Source of the DNA: JAWXVD01 sp044425705
GTDB lineage: Bacteria; Bacillota; Clostridia; Lachnospirales; Lachnospiraceae
Assembly: GCA_044425705.1 (NCBI GenBank)
Contig: JAWXVD010000009.1
Span: forward strand, 1 to 53,795
Direction: 5' to 3'
DNA length: 53,795 bases
Shown here: in pieces, positions 43,284 to 52,147 of the stretch
Position numbering within the stretch: the stretch's first letter is position 1
How the letters are laid out: every line of letters begins with the position of its first letter
Position numbers and translations under genes: made by a program
Notes under the pieces: model-generated
Told to the model about the DNA's origin: nothing
Seen by the model: only the letters and a program-made list of their open reading frames with translations
Database searches by the model: none

Positions 43284-44618
43284 ATGGAATTAGATATGAC
43301 AAAGGGAAAACCTGCCAATTTAATTGTTAAATTTATTGTACCAATTATTATTGGGAATATTTTTCAACAATTATATAGTATGATAGACACCATTATTGTA
43401 GGACAATATGTGGGTGTACAGGCATTGGCAGCTGTAGGAGCAACAGGAACCATCAACTTTTTGATGATTGGTTTCCTACAAGGCTTAACAACTGGTTTCA
43501 CCGTACTTACGGCACAAAGATTTGGTGCAGGTGATTATGAAGCAATGAAAAAAAGTGTGGGAAGTGCCATTATGTTATCGGTGATAGCAACTATTTTGGT
43601 TACATTAGTTTGTGTGACAGGAATGGAATGGATGCTGACTGTTTTACAAACCCCATCGGATATTTATGATATGTCCAAAACATATATCACAATTATTTGT
43701 TGGGGAGTTTGTTGTAATATTTTATATAATCTTTTGGCTAGTATATTGCGGGCATTAGGAAATAGTAGAGTGCCACTTTACTTTTTAATTGTATCAGCTT
43801 TATTAAATATCGCATTAGACTTACTGTTTATCAGAGTTTATCATATGGGCGTGGCAGGTGCTGCCTATGCAACAGTCATAGCACAGGGGATAGCTGGTAC
43901 TCTTTGCTTTCTGTACATAATAAAAAAAGTACCTATGTTAAAATTAACGAAAGAGCATTGGAAGGTAGATGTCCAATGTATGAAAATACAGTTAGGCATT
44001 GGAATTCCTATGGCCTTACAGTTTTCCATTACAGCAGTAGGGACAATGATGGTACAGGCGGTGTTGAATCTATTCGGTTCTATGGCTGTAGCAGGTTATA
44101 CAGCGGCTATGAAAATAGAACAGTTAGCCATACAACCATTTATGGCAATGGGAATGACTATGGCTACTTATTCTGCACAAAATCGAGGAATCAATGATAT
44201 TACAAGGGTAAAAAAAGGAGTAAAAGTTGCAAAAATTATGTCTGTTATCTATTCTATCATTATATTCATTGTAGCTGTGAATATTGTGCCTTATGCAATT
44301 CGTTTATTTGTAAGTGGTGATACTACTGAAATTTTAGGATATGCAAAAACCTATTTGATGATTAGTGGAGTTTGTTATATTCCGTTGGGCTATATTTTTA
44401 TATGCAGAAATGCATTGCAAGGTTGTGGCTATGCATTTGCCCCAATGATGGGAGGTACAGTAGAATTGGTGGCAAGGGGAATTTTTTCTGCAATAGCCGC
44501 TTATTTTATGAGTTTCGAAGGTGTCTGTGTAGCGAATGTCAGTGCTTGGGTAGCAGCAGGCATTTATTTAGCAATAGAGTATAGAAGGAAAATAGTGAAA
44601 GCTCATACGGACCAGTAA
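43284..44618 (+). CDS. MATE family efflux transporter
   Basis: A 444-residue transporter with twelve membrane segments, an Na+/H+-driven exporter of drugs or metabolites. N-terminal MTKGKPANLIVKFIVPIIIGNIFQQLYSMIDTIIVG and the RALGNSR.P motif are typical of the DinF-like/NorM clade of clostridia. ATG 43284 follows GTGGGGG at 8 nt; the GTG itself at 43269 is part of that site. It is followed by the infC leader. Confidence 0.93.
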   Translation: MELDMTKGKPANLIVKFIVPIIIGNIFQQLYSMIDTIIVGQYVGVQALAAVGATGTINFLMIGFLQGLTTGFTVLTAQRFGAGDYEAMKKSVGSAIMLSVIATILVTLVCVTGMEWMLTVLQTPSDIYDMSKTYITIICWGVCCNILYNLLASILRALGNSRVPLYFLIVSALLNIALDLLFIRVYHMGVAGAAYATVIAQGIAGTLCFLYIIKKVPMLKLTKEHWKVDVQCMKIQLGIGIPMALQFSITAVGTMMVQAVLNLFGSMAVAGYTAAMKIEQLAIQPFMAMGMTMATYSAQNRGINDITRVKKGVKVAKIMSVIYSIIIFIVAVNIVPYAIRLFVSGDTTEILGYAKTYLMISGVCYIPLGYIFICRNALQGCGYAFAPMMGGTVELVARGIFSAIAAYFMSFEGVCVANVSAWVAAGIYLAIEYRRKIVKAHTDQ

Positions 44619-44669
44619 CGATACAAAATTCAATGATAAAAAAATTATAGAAAAAAATCAAGAAATCTG

Positions 44670-44698
44670 TTGACAGCGTGATTGAAAAGTGCTATTAT
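44670..44698 (+). promoter_or_regulatory. Sigma-A promoter of the infC operon
   Basis: TTGACA at 44670-44675, a 17-nt spacer and TATTAT at 44693-44698. It is an almost ideal housekeeping promoter. Confidence 0.9.
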
Positions 44699-44702
44699 TT
44701 TT

Positions 44703-44857
44703 GAGTACGTGAGAAACGTATAGGAACAATCAAGTAGAGTATCCACTCTCACCCTGCGGCATAGGCTAGTAGGTGTTAATAGTTCTTACATTTCACAGTG
44801 AATTGTGGAAGTGTATGAGTTGATTACTAGTGGATAGTCTGTCTATCCACTTTTTTT
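44703..44857 (+). promoter_or_regulatory. L20-type leader attenuator of infC-rpmI-rplT
   Basis: The leader ends in an intrinsic terminator, AGTGGATAG/CTATCCACT (44829-44837/44843-44851) with T7. An upstream ATCCACT (44741-44747) can pair with AGTGGAT of the terminator and prevent it. This fits the known Firmicute autoregulation of the operon, in which L20 favours termination. Alignment to the Rfam family was not possible here. Confidence 0.75.
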
Positions 44858-44915
44858 ATTGTATAAAGTTAAGTGGTTACGGTAAAATATATTTTCAATT
44901 TGGAGGTGCGAAGCT

Positions 44916-45422
44916 ATTAGCGATTTAATGATTAACGAACAGATTAGAGATAAGGAAGTACGTGTTGTAGGTGAAGAAGGAGAAGCGTTAGGGGTTATGT
45001 CCATTGTAGAAGCAATGAGATTGGCAGAAGATGCAGGGCTTGATTTAGTTAAGATTGCTCCTACAGCGAAACCACCTGTTTGTAAGATAGTTGATTACGG
45101 TAAGTATAAATATGAGCTTGCTAGAAAAGAAAAAGAAGCTAAGAAAAAGCAAAAAGTAATTGAGATAAAAGAAATTCGTTTATCTCCAAATATTGACACC
45201 AATGACTTGAACACAAAAATTGGTGCAGCGAGAAAATTCCTTACAAAAGGGGATCGAGTAAAGGTAACACTTCGTTTTCGTGGACGTGAAATGGCACATA
45301 TGCACAAGAGTAAATATATCTTAGATGATTTTGCAAAAGAACTCTTAGATATTGCAGTTGTGGAAAAAGCTGCGAAGGTAGAAGGTAGAAGTATGACAAT
45401 GTTTTTAACTGAAAAGCGTTAA
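44916..45422 (+). CDS. infC: Translation initiation factor IF-3, probable AUU start
   Basis: A 168-residue initiation factor that selects the start codon on the 30S subunit. The N-terminal domain is INEQIRDKEVRVVGEEGEALG and the C-terminal domain contains VTLRFRGREMAH. GGAGGTG at 44902-44908 is 7 nt before ATT 44916 but 19 nt before the first ATG (44928). The extra codons (SDL) match the usual IF3 N-terminus. Rare AUU starts in infC are known and let IF3 repress its own translation. I therefore place the start at ATT 44916. Confidence 0.9.
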   Translation: MSDLMINEQIRDKEVRVVGEEGEALGVMSIVEAMRLAEDAGLDLVKIAPTAKPPVCKIVDYGKYKYELARKEKEAKKKQKVIEIKEIRLSPNIDTNDLNTKIGAARKFLTKGDRVKVTLRFRGREMAHMHKSKYILDDFAKELLDIAVVEKAAKVEGRSMTMFLTEKR

Positions 45423-45473
45423 TGCGTACAGTTAAAATAGATTTGATATTTTAAGTATAGGAGGAATTTTGAT

Positions 45474-45671
45474 ATGCCAAAAATTAAGACAAGTAGAGCA
45501 GCAGCAAAACGCTTTAAAGTAACAGGAACAGGTAAATTAAAAAGAAGTAAAGCTTACAAAAGCCATATCTTAACAAAGAAATCAACTAAGAGAAAAAGAA
45601 ATCTTAGACAACCAGCTATTACTGATGCATCAAATGTTAAGAATATGAAGAAGATTTTACCATATTTATAA
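45474..45671 (+). CDS. rpmI: Ribosomal protein L35
   Basis: A 65-residue highly basic 50S protein starting MPKIKTSRAAAKRFKVTGTGK, the family pattern. It sits in the infC-rpmI-rplT order. AGGAGG precedes ATG 45474. Confidence 0.98.
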   Translation: MPKIKTSRAAAKRFKVTGTGKLKRSKAYKSHILTKKSTKRKRNLRQPAITDASNVKNMKKILPYL

Positions 45672-45705
45672 GATGATAGAGTGATAGTATAGGAGGAAAT
45701 AAGAA

Positions 45706-46062
45706 ATGGCAAGAATTAAAGGCGGAGTAAACGCTAAAAAAAGACATAATAGAACATTGAAACTTGCAAAAGGTTATAGAGGCGCAAGATCAAAACAATA
45801 TAGAATCGCAAAACAATCAGTTATGAGAGCATTAACATCTTCATACGCTGGTAGAAAAGAAAGAAAACGTCAATTCAGACAATTATGGATTGCGCGTATT
45901 AATGCAGCAGCTAGAATTAATGGATTATCATACAGCAAATTTATGTACGGATTAAAATTAGCTGAAATCGATATGAACAGAAAAATGTTAGCTGAAATGG
46001 CAGTAAATGATGCAGAAGGATTTGCAGCATTAGCAGAAGTTGCTAAAAGCAAAATCGCATAA
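45706..46062 (+). CDS. rplT: Ribosomal protein L20
   Basis: A 118-residue 50S assembly protein starting MARIKGGVNAKKRHNRTLK, with RQLWIARINAAAR. It also represses its own operon through the leader at 44703. AGGAGG precedes ATG 45706. Confidence 0.98.
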   Translation: MARIKGGVNAKKRHNRTLKLAKGYRGARSKQYRIAKQSVMRALTSSYAGRKERKRQFRQLWIARINAAARINGLSYSKFMYGLKLAEIDMNRKMLAEMAVNDAEGFAALAEVAKSKIA

Positions 46063-46088
46063 GCATTAGGAGTAAATTTGTTTTTTGG

Positions 46089-46120
46089 GATTACATCGAG
46101 CGTTTTTGCTTGATGTAATC
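46089..46120 (+). terminator. Hairpin after rplT
   Basis: GATTACATCGAGC (46089-46101) pairs with GCTTGATGTAATC (46108-46120) with one G-T pair. T6 precedes rather than follows it, so termination efficiency on the plus strand is uncertain. Confidence 0.55.
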
Positions 46121-46157
46121 TATAAAATAAAAAATACAAAAAAAGATAAAAAAGTAG

Positions 46158-46186
46158 TTGACAATAACATTAAAAACATGTATACT
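46158..46186 (+). promoter_or_regulatory. Sigma-A promoter for the tRNA pair
   Basis: TTGACA at 46158-46163, a 17-nt spacer and TATACT at 46181-46186, 44 nt ahead of tRNA-Val. Confidence 0.88.
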
Positions 46187-46229
46187 AATCAAGTCGGTTA
46201 AGGAAAGCAGTAAAAACCGAACATCCCAA

Positions 46230-46302
46230 GGGATCTTAGCTCAGCTGGGAGAGCATCTGCCTTACAAGCAGAGGGTCACAGGTTCGAGCCCTGTAGGTCC
46301 CA
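46230..46302 (+). tRNA. tRNA-Val (TAC)
   Basis: 73 nt. Acceptor GGGATCT/AGGTCCC, D arm with AGCTCAGCTGGGAGAGC, anticodon stem TCTGC/GCAGA around CTTACAA giving anticodon TAC, and T arm GGTTCGAGCC. CCA is not encoded. Confidence 0.95.
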
Positions 46303-46332
46303 TTTACATCAGTAGATGTAATCATTAAATAT

Positions 46333-46406
46333 GGCGAGATAGCTCAGTTGGCTAGAGCACACGGTTCATACCCGTGGTGTCGGGGGTTCAAATCCCTTTC
46401 TCGCTA
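46333..46406 (+). tRNA. tRNA-Met (CAT)
   Basis: 74 nt. Acceptor GGCGAGA/TCTCGCT with a G-T end pair, anticodon stem CACGG/CCGTG around TTCATAC giving anticodon CAT. It lacks the initiator's three G-C anticodon-stem pairs, so it is elongator Met, though tRNA-Ile2 (lysidine-modified CAT) cannot be excluded. Confidence 0.9.
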
Positions 46407-46410
46407 CGAA

Positions 46411-46442
46411 AGAATCAGTTAGAGATAGCTGGTTCTTTTTTT
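46411..46442 (+). terminator. Terminator after the tRNA pair
   Basis: AGAATCAGTTA pairs with TAGCTGGTTCT around GAGA with two G-T pairs and is followed by a run of T. Confidence 0.88.
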
Positions 46443-46667
46443 GTGAGAAGTATAATGAATATTTTAAAATGATGTGGTACCTATTTTTACAATAAAACGA
46501 TGTGCGTTTGCAATAAATAATCTATATTTTAAATGGTTATATCTCTTATAATTAATATAGTATAACAAAAAGATAAAAACCTTGATAAATACAAGGAAGT
46601 GTAAAATATGATACAAGAAACATAAAATTAAGGTAAAGAATAACGAAAAAATTCTGTTCATAATTTA

Positions 46668-46696
46668 TTGACATAAAGAATGTATTATATTATTAT
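46668..46696 (+). promoter_or_regulatory. Sigma-A promoter upstream of the ATC-hydrolase gene
   Basis: TTGACA at 46668-46673, a 17-nt spacer and TATTAT at 46691-46696. The rest of the 46443-46831 gap is AT-rich and holds no gene I would call. Confidence 0.85.
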
Positions 46697-46720
46697 CAAT
46701 TCAAAAGAGTGTAAAAAAGT

Positions 46721-46763
46721 GACAAAGAGGTTACGAAAAAACGTGATTTCTTTGTCTTTTTTT
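46721..46763 (+). terminator. Leader terminator/attenuator before the ATC-hydrolase gene
   Basis: GACAAAGA (46721-46728) pairs with TCTTTGTC (46749-46756), with inner TTACG/CGTGA, followed by T7. A further CTTTGTCA at about 46775-46782 can compete for TGACAAAG. The hairpin starts about 25 nt from the promoter -10 box, so most transcripts may stop here. Confidence 0.6.
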
Positions 46764-46831
46764 AAAAAAATTCACTTTGTCAGATTACATTGATAGAGTG
46801 GTGAAATTATAAAGACTATTACATTAAGAAA

Positions 46832-47545
46832 GTGAGAATAGAGGATATGCAAGAATATACTGTGGAACAGCATGCCGCATTGATTGGGTTAGTAGGAAAG
46901 TACTTAGAACAATACGCAGGTGAATATGGAATTGATTTGTATATTAATGTGATTGTAAAGTATGCGACTCAAAGAGGGAAGAGAATGCAAAATAGAGCTA
47001 TACGTGATGGACGTCCTTTAAACTATGAAACATTTTTAGCTTATTCAGAGTTAAAGTTGAATACACTTCCAACAGACTATAGCGTAAAACAAGAATCACC
47101 AGTATATATTAATTGCTGTCATAGATGCATGTGGGACGAAGGCTGGAAAGTTCATGGTTTGTCTAAGTATGGTGAATGGTATTGTAAATATGTAGATTTA
47201 CATTTAGTGCAAGGATTTTCAAACGATATGGTTATGATTACAAAAACGATGTTAGGTTTAGGTGATGATTGTTGTACTTTCGTTAATGTTGGCTATGAAC
47301 AAACTAAAGATTCAGTCAATAGGATCGCAAAATGTAGAGAAGAGTTAGCAGGTAGATATGTAAAAGGTTTTGATTATCATTTAGCACATTTCCTATCAGC
47401 GTTTAGAATAATTACATTGACTGCTTTAAAGGAACAATGTGCAGTAATAGAAGAATCAATCAAACTGGAATTTACGGAGTTGTATGGAGAAGAAGTTGCT
47501 ATGGCAGTTTGGGAGAAATCTACACAAGATTTTGATCAATTTTAA
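46832..47545 (+). CDS. L-2-amino-thiazoline-4-carboxylate hydrolase family protein
   Basis: A 237-residue protein of the ATC hydrolase family (PF14196), named for ring opening of L-2-amino-thiazoline-4-carboxylate in bacterial cysteine production. The cysteine-rich signature is present: NCCHRCMWDEGWKVHGLSKYGEWYCKYVD, then QGFSNDM and LGLGDDCCTFVN. Most family members have no tested activity. The start is uncertain: GTG 46832 gives MRIEDMQE, while ATG 46847 has GAGG only 2 nt upstream. It lies 123 nt upstream of the DUF6282 hydrolase and shares its direction. Confidence 0.75.
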   Translation: MRIEDMQEYTVEQHAALIGLVGKYLEQYAGEYGIDLYINVIVKYATQRGKRMQNRAIRDGRPLNYETFLAYSELKLNTLPTDYSVKQESPVYINCCHRCMWDEGWKVHGLSKYGEWYCKYVDLHLVQGFSNDMVMITKTMLGLGDDCCTFVNVGYEQTKDSVNRIAKCREELAGRYVKGFDYHLAHFLSAFRIITLTALKEQCAVIEESIKLEFTELYGEEVAMAVWEKSTQDFDQF

Positions 47546-47667
47546 GTAATTGCAAAGAATATAAGATTAAATTATAGGTAAAGAAAAGAGTATAAAAGAA
47601 ATTTATAAAGTAATACAATAAATATCTTTTTATATATTATTAAAAATGAATGAAAGAGGTGTGTAAT

Positions 47668-48729
47668 ATGAACATTTTTCCACAAAATTTTGACAAAAGT
47701 GATTGGAAGTATTCAAGATCCTATCAAAGAAGCTTAGATTTATTAAAAGGATCAATTGATTTACATGTACATGCAGGTCCACATTTAGTAAGTAGTCCAA
47801 GAAGTGTAAATCCAGTACAAGCAGCTATTGAAGCAAGAGATGCAGGTATGCGTGCAATTGCCTATATGTGTGTATTTAACTGGTCTGTTGGTACTTCATG
47901 GATTGTAAATGAAACAGTTGAAGATTTTTCTACATATGGAGGAATTATTCTAAACACAGTATTCGGAGGTATGAATCCTAGAGCTGTAAAAACAGCTATT
48001 AGTTATGGTAATGGTGCTAGATTTGTATCTTTTGGTGCACATTCAACAAAATACCAAGCTGGCGTTGAAGGTCGTTATGTTGATGGAGAATGGAAACGAT
48101 TAGTAGATTTATATCCTGATTTTAAGACAGATGAATACGATCGTTGTATTGAAATTCCATTGGATAAACCTACAAAAGAGTTTGATGAAATTATGAAAAT
48201 TGTCGCTGAAAATCCACAAGTATATCTTGTGAGCGGTCATATTTCTAATGCAGAAGCTATAAAACTTTGTGATTATGCAGAAGAATATGGTATTAAAAAA
48301 GTCTTAATTTCTAATGCAGTAACAGAGCATTTATCACCAGAAGAAATGAAGTATGTAATTAGCAAAGGTGCAAAATTAGAAAAATGCTTAGCAGAACATA
48401 CACATACTGGATCAATTCCAAAAACACATTATTATGTAGAACCAGAATATCGTGCATATGATGAAGGCCAATCAGAAGCACCAAGTGGCGGAGTATATGC
48501 TTCAGCAAATCAAATGAAAGAATTTGGAGTAGAAAACTTTATTGTGGGTACTGATTTTGGTGTATATACATTACCACATCCAGTAGAAGGATTTAGAGAA
48601 TGGATTGCATGTTTGATGGATTGTGGATGGACTGATGAAGAAATTAGAATGGTTACGACTATTAATCCAGCAAAAATGTTAGATATTGATTTGACAAAAC
48701 CAATGCCTTTTGAGAAAACAGAGGAATAA
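47668..48729 (+). CDS. DUF6282 family metal-dependent hydrolase
   Basis: A 353-residue protein with an amidohydrolase/PHP-like barrel pattern. The metal motif is DLHVHAGPH (His33, His35). Later candidates are SFGAHSTKY, VSGHISNAEA, AEHTHTGS and VGTDFGVYTLPHPVEGFREW, followed by TTINPAKMLDI, typical of amidohydrolase C-termini. ATG 47668 has GAAAGAGGTG at 8 nt and is preferred over ATG 47650. It is separated from TctC by a terminator-like hairpin. It probably hydrolyses the compound imported by the TctCAB transporter; substrate unknown. Confidence 0.8.
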   Translation: MNIFPQNFDKSDWKYSRSYQRSLDLLKGSIDLHVHAGPHLVSSPRSVNPVQAAIEARDAGMRAIAYMCVFNWSVGTSWIVNETVEDFSTYGGIILNTVFGGMNPRAVKTAISYGNGARFVSFGAHSTKYQAGVEGRYVDGEWKRLVDLYPDFKTDEYDRCIEIPLDKPTKEFDEIMKIVAENPQVYLVSGHISNAEAIKLCDYAEEYGIKKVLISNAVTEHLSPEEMKYVISKGAKLEKCLAEHTHTGSIPKTHYYVEPEYRAYDEGQSEAPSGGVYASANQMKEFGVENFIVGTDFGVYTLPHPVEGFREWIACLMDCGWTDEEIRMVTTINPAKMLDIDLTKPMPFEKTEE

Positions 48730-48747
48730 AATAACTAGGTTCAAGGG

Positions 48748-48785
48748 AGAGCAGAAGTGATGGATCAATCGTCCCTGCTCTTTTT
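48748..48785 (+). terminator. Intra-operon terminator between the hydrolase and tctC genes
   Basis: AGAGCAG (48748-48754) pairs with CTGCTCT (48775-48781), followed by T5. Partial termination would set the ratio of hydrolase to binding protein. Confidence 0.6.
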
Positions 48786-48816
48786 GAATAAAAAAATCCA
48801 TGAGGAGGAAGTAGAA

Positions 48817-49842
48817 ATGAAAAACAAATTAGCGGTTTTATTAGCAACAGTGATGGTAATTGGTACAATTGCTGGTTGTGGATCAACAGAAGAAGTAGTA
48901 GAAGAAGCAGTGGTTACAGAGGAAACAGCAGAGGAAGCGACAGAAGAAGTAGTTGAGGAAGAAGTTACATTTAGTGGTACGATTCGTATTATCGTTCCTT
49001 ATGATGCAGGCGGTGGTGTTTATAATGCAGCATCAATTGTAGCAGCAGGAGCTTCAGAAATTTTAGGCACAACAATTGAAGTTGTATGTATGTCTGGTAA
49101 TGGTGGACAAGAAGGTATTGAATATGTGTATAACCAACAATCTGATGGGTATACATTATTAGCTACTGACTACGGCCCATTGATTTCTACAGCAATTGAA
49201 GAGGATGTAATTTATGAATTAGACGAATTTACACCAATTATGGAAATGACAGAAGTTATTCCAACTTTCTTTGTAAACAGTGATAGTCCTTATGAAACAA
49301 TGGAAGATTTAATTGCAGCAGCAATTGAAAATCCTAACACAATTTCAGTTGCACACGGACAATATCACTCAGTACCACATTTACCATTAATTCTTTTATC
49401 TGAATTATCAGGAGCTTCATTTAATGAAGTGGCAACAAGTGGTGGTTCAGAAGCCTTAGCGTTTACATTAGGTGGTAGTGTTGATGTAGGAGCATCTGTT
49501 CCTTCAACAATTGCAGGTAGTGTAGAAAGCGGTGATTTAAGAGTATTGGCAGTAGCTTCTGACGAAAGAGTAGAACAATTCCCAGATGCACCTACATTAC
49601 TTGAGTTGGGTTATGAAGTTTCAATGCCAGCATGGTATAGTATATTTGCAAAAAGTGATGTTCCTGCAAATGTTATGGCAGCTTTAGAAGAAGCTATGCT
49701 TGAAGGTATTGCATTAGAATCGACTCAAACAATTGCAGAAGAAGCAAATGTAACATTAACTGGACTTGGAAGTGCAGATTCTTTGGTAAGATACAATACA
49801 AGTATTGAGAGTTTGACACAAGTTTTAGAAATCGAGGAATAA
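48817..49842 (+). CDS. Tripartite tricarboxylate transporter substrate-binding lipoprotein (TctC/BUG family)
   Basis: A 341-residue extracytoplasmic binding protein. The lipoprotein signal ends in TIAGC with Cys21 as the lipid site. An acidic, Glu/Thr/Val-rich linker (about residues 24-48) precedes the binding domain. That domain has the family opening IRIIVPYDAGGGVYNAA and later GSADSL. ATG 48817 after GAGGAGGAAGTAG is the start. Substrates of BUG proteins are usually small carboxylates. It is separated from tctA by a hairpin at 49908. Confidence 0.92.
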   Translation: MKNKLAVLLATVMVIGTIAGCGSTEEVVEEAVVTEETAEEATEEVVEEEVTFSGTIRIIVPYDAGGGVYNAASIVAAGASEILGTTIEVVCMSGNGGQEGIEYVYNQQSDGYTLLATDYGPLISTAIEEDVIYELDEFTPIMEMTEVIPTFFVNSDSPYETMEDLIAAAIENPNTISVAHGQYHSVPHLPLILLSELSGASFNEVATSGGSEALAFTLGGSVDVGASVPSTIAGSVESGDLRVLAVASDERVEQFPDAPTLLELGYEVSMPAWYSIFAKSDVPANVMAALEEAMLEGIALESTQTIAEEANVTLTGLGSADSLVRYNTSIESLTQVLEIEE

Positions 49843-49907
49843 AAATAATAAGGAAAGTAACATAGTTAAGTGAAAAATTTTATTTGCGAAAATATAAAAT
49901 CACATAT

Positions 49908-49940
49908 TAACGGTGGAAATTTATTTTCACCGTTATTTTC
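49908..49940 (+). terminator. Hairpin between tctC and tctA genes
   Basis: TAACGGTG (49908-49915) pairs with CACCGTTA (49928-49935), followed by TTTTCC. It would let more binding protein than membrane subunits be made, a common arrangement. Confidence 0.7.
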
Positions 49941-49968
49941 CTTAGATTGAAGATATGGAGTAAATTAT

Positions 49969-51522
49969 ATGGAATTATTGAATATATTAGGAGATGCGAG
50001 TTTAGTTGCATTTATGCCAATGACTGTTTTATATGCATTTATTGGAGTTGTACTTGGTGTTACAGTTGGTGCGATTCCAGGTCTTACAGGAGATATGGCA
50101 ATATCAATTTTGTTACCGTTTGTATATAAAGTTGATACAACAATGGCATTAGGACTTTTAATTGGAATTTATAAAGGAAGTATGTTTGGTGGGTCAATAT
50201 CTGCAATTTCCTTCGGAGTACCAGGTACTCCAGCAGCAGCAGCGACTGTTGAGGATGGATATCCTCTAGCAAAAAAAGGAAGACCAATGCAATCAATGTT
50301 ACAAGCATTATTTTCTTCAGTGACTGGAGATATTTTTAGTACATTACTTTTAGTATTTTTAACGATTCCAATGGGACAATTAGCAATTAAATTTGGGCCA
50401 GTAGAATTTTTTGCATTATATATTTTCTCATTAGTGGTAATAGCAGTATTATCAAGAGATAATCAATGGAAAGGTATTTTAGCAACAGTGATAGGTCTGG
50501 TTATTGCTATGATAGGTACAGACCCAGCTACTGGTGCTAGCAGATTAACATTTGGAATTAGTTTTTTAAGAGGCGGATTTGCAACAGTACCAGTATTAGT
50601 AGGAACATTTGCTATTTCAGAATTAATTATACAATTTTCTAATGCACAGGAAGTAAGAAGAGCATATAAGTCTGGTGTAGATAAAGTGAAAAATGTGTTT
50701 AAGATTGATAAAAATATTGAGGATAAATACACTTTGAAGCATTTTAAAGAAACATTCAAATCTACAATTATTGGAAGTGCGATAGGAACTTTTGTAGGAA
50801 TATTACCAGGAGCGGGTTCTTCGATTGCATGTTATTTGAGTTATGGTATAGCAAGAAATGTTTGTAAGGATGGAGATGAGTTTGGTACGGGAGTACTCAA
50901 CGGTATCGCAGCACCAGAAGCGGGAAATTCTGCAACATGTGGAGCTTCCGTAATTCCATTACTGGCATTTGGTATTCCGGGAAGTGCAACAGCTGCGTTA
51001 ATTGGTGCGGCCTTGACAATGCAAGGAATTAATCCAGGACCAACGATGTTTACGGCGAATCAAGTAATTATTTATGCATTTTTTATTATAGTATTATATG
51101 CAAGTATTCTTAATTTAGGTGTTAGTAGATTATTAATTCCTATGTATGCTAAAATTAGCAAGATTCAGATTAAATATTTAGTACCAGTTATCTTTGCATT
51201 GGCTATTTTAGGTTGTTATACAACAGATAATTCAGTGTCCAATATTTGGGCATTATTAATATTTGGTGTTATTGGTGTTATTTTAAGAAAATTTAGAGTC
51301 CCATTAGGACCATTTATTTTAGGATATTTAATTGGACCATCTATGGAAATTTCATTAAAGCAATCATTATCGCTTAGTAATAATGATTGGTCTGTATTAT
51401 TTTCAAAACCAATTGCATTAGGTTTTTATGCGGCCACCATTATTTTTGTTTTGCTAATTGTATTTACATTTAATAAAAACAAGACAATACTAGATAAAGG
51501 AGCGAATTCAGATGAAGAATAA
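49969..51522 (+). CDS. Tripartite tricarboxylate transporter large membrane subunit (TctA)
   Basis: A 517-residue protein with about twelve membrane segments. The signature repeats are GVTVGAIPGLTGDMAISILLP in the first half and GTFVGILPGAGSSIACYLSYG in the second, plus the FGVPGTPAAAATVEDG and AFGIPGSATAALIGA motifs. It forms the channel for the ligand delivered by TctC. ATG 49969 follows ATATGGAG. It overlaps the tctB gene by 11 nt. Confidence 0.95.
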   Translation: MELLNILGDASLVAFMPMTVLYAFIGVVLGVTVGAIPGLTGDMAISILLPFVYKVDTTMALGLLIGIYKGSMFGGSISAISFGVPGTPAAAATVEDGYPLAKKGRPMQSMLQALFSSVTGDIFSTLLLVFLTIPMGQLAIKFGPVEFFALYIFSLVVIAVLSRDNQWKGILATVIGLVIAMIGTDPATGASRLTFGISFLRGGFATVPVLVGTFAISELIIQFSNAQEVRRAYKSGVDKVKNVFKIDKNIEDKYTLKHFKETFKSTIIGSAIGTFVGILPGAGSSIACYLSYGIARNVCKDGDEFGTGVLNGIAAPEAGNSATCGASVIPLLAFGIPGSATAALIGAALTMQGINPGPTMFTANQVIIYAFFIIVLYASILNLGVSRLLIPMYAKISKIQIKYLVPVIFALAILGCYTTDNSVSNIWALLIFGVIGVILRKFRVPLGPFILGYLIGPSMEISLKQSLSLSNNDWSVLFSKPIALGFYAATIIFVLLIVFTFNKNKTILDKGANSDEE

Positions 51523-51994
51523 AATAAATAATATTACAAATGTAAGTAATTTGATTTTAGCAGGTATTTGTATTCTGTTATCAGCTGCTTGTCTATGGTA
51601 TTGTAAATATGGAACATGGAGCCAACGTACTGGCGAATCAGGGAAAATGTTTCCACGTTTGGTAAGCTGTATTTGGATTGGTGTTAGTGTAGTGATTATT
51701 ATACGAGAATTATTACATATGCAAAAGGAAGAACCAGTAGCTTTAACGCAAATGAAAGTTTGGCATCCATTATTTGTAGTCGGTTCTTGTGCTTTATATT
51801 TCTTGGTTGAACTTTATGTAGGGATTGTGGTTGGATTATTTGTTTTTTTGACTGCATTTATTTCTATAATGGATGAAGATCCAAGGAAAAACTTTAAGAA
51901 GAATTTGCTGATAGCAATTATTGCTACGGGTGTATTGTGGGTAGTTTTTTCACAAGTATTACCAATTGTTACATTCCAAACGCTTTTATTTTAA
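51512..51994 (+). CDS. Tripartite tricarboxylate transporter small membrane subunit (TctB)
   Basis: A 160-residue protein with four membrane segments. The order binding protein - large subunit - small subunit differs from the more common tctCBA. ATG 51512 follows AAGGAGCG and overlaps tctA, so the membrane subunits are coupled. The family pattern SQRTGESGKMFPRLVSC is visible. Confidence 0.88.
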   Translation: MKNKINNITNVSNLILAGICILLSAACLWYCKYGTWSQRTGESGKMFPRLVSCIWIGVSVVIIIRELLHMQKEEPVALTQMKVWHPLFVVGSCALYFLVELYVGIVVGLFVFLTAFISIMDEDPRKNFKKNLLIAIIATGVLWVVFSQVLPIVTFQTLLF

Positions 51995-52025
51995 ATAAAT
52001 GAAGGGTAAAATAGAGTTTCACCTT

Positions 52026-52075
52026 CAGCGTTTGTGATTTCACTCTTGCAAGTAAATGAAAACAATCAACTTAAT
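52026..52075 (+). repeat. R2 hairpin repeat, decayed copy 3
   Basis: CAGCGTTTGTGATTTCACTCTTGCAAGTAAATGAAAAC keeps the left arm GTGATTTCAC (52034-52043) but has lost much of the right arm. Confidence 0.6.
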
Positions 52076-52106
52076 CATGAGAAGTGTTTTAGTTAATGAA
52101 TTAAAA

Positions 52107-52147
52107 AATAATCGCTAAGGTTCTTGAACTTTTAGCGGTTATTTTTG
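52107..52147 (+). terminator. Terminator after tctB
   Basis: AATAATCGCTAA (52107-52118) pairs with TTAGCGGTTATT (52132-52143) with one G-T pair and runs into TTTTT. The remaining part of the gap to 52404 is AT-rich, with a GGGTTTAACTGCCC segment near 52313; I see no riboswitch that I can name. Confidence 0.82.

Noticed and set aside
43904..44584. Frames of 70 and 97 codons inside the MATE gene
   Set aside because: They are alternative-frame shadows; the MATE protein is intact across this region.
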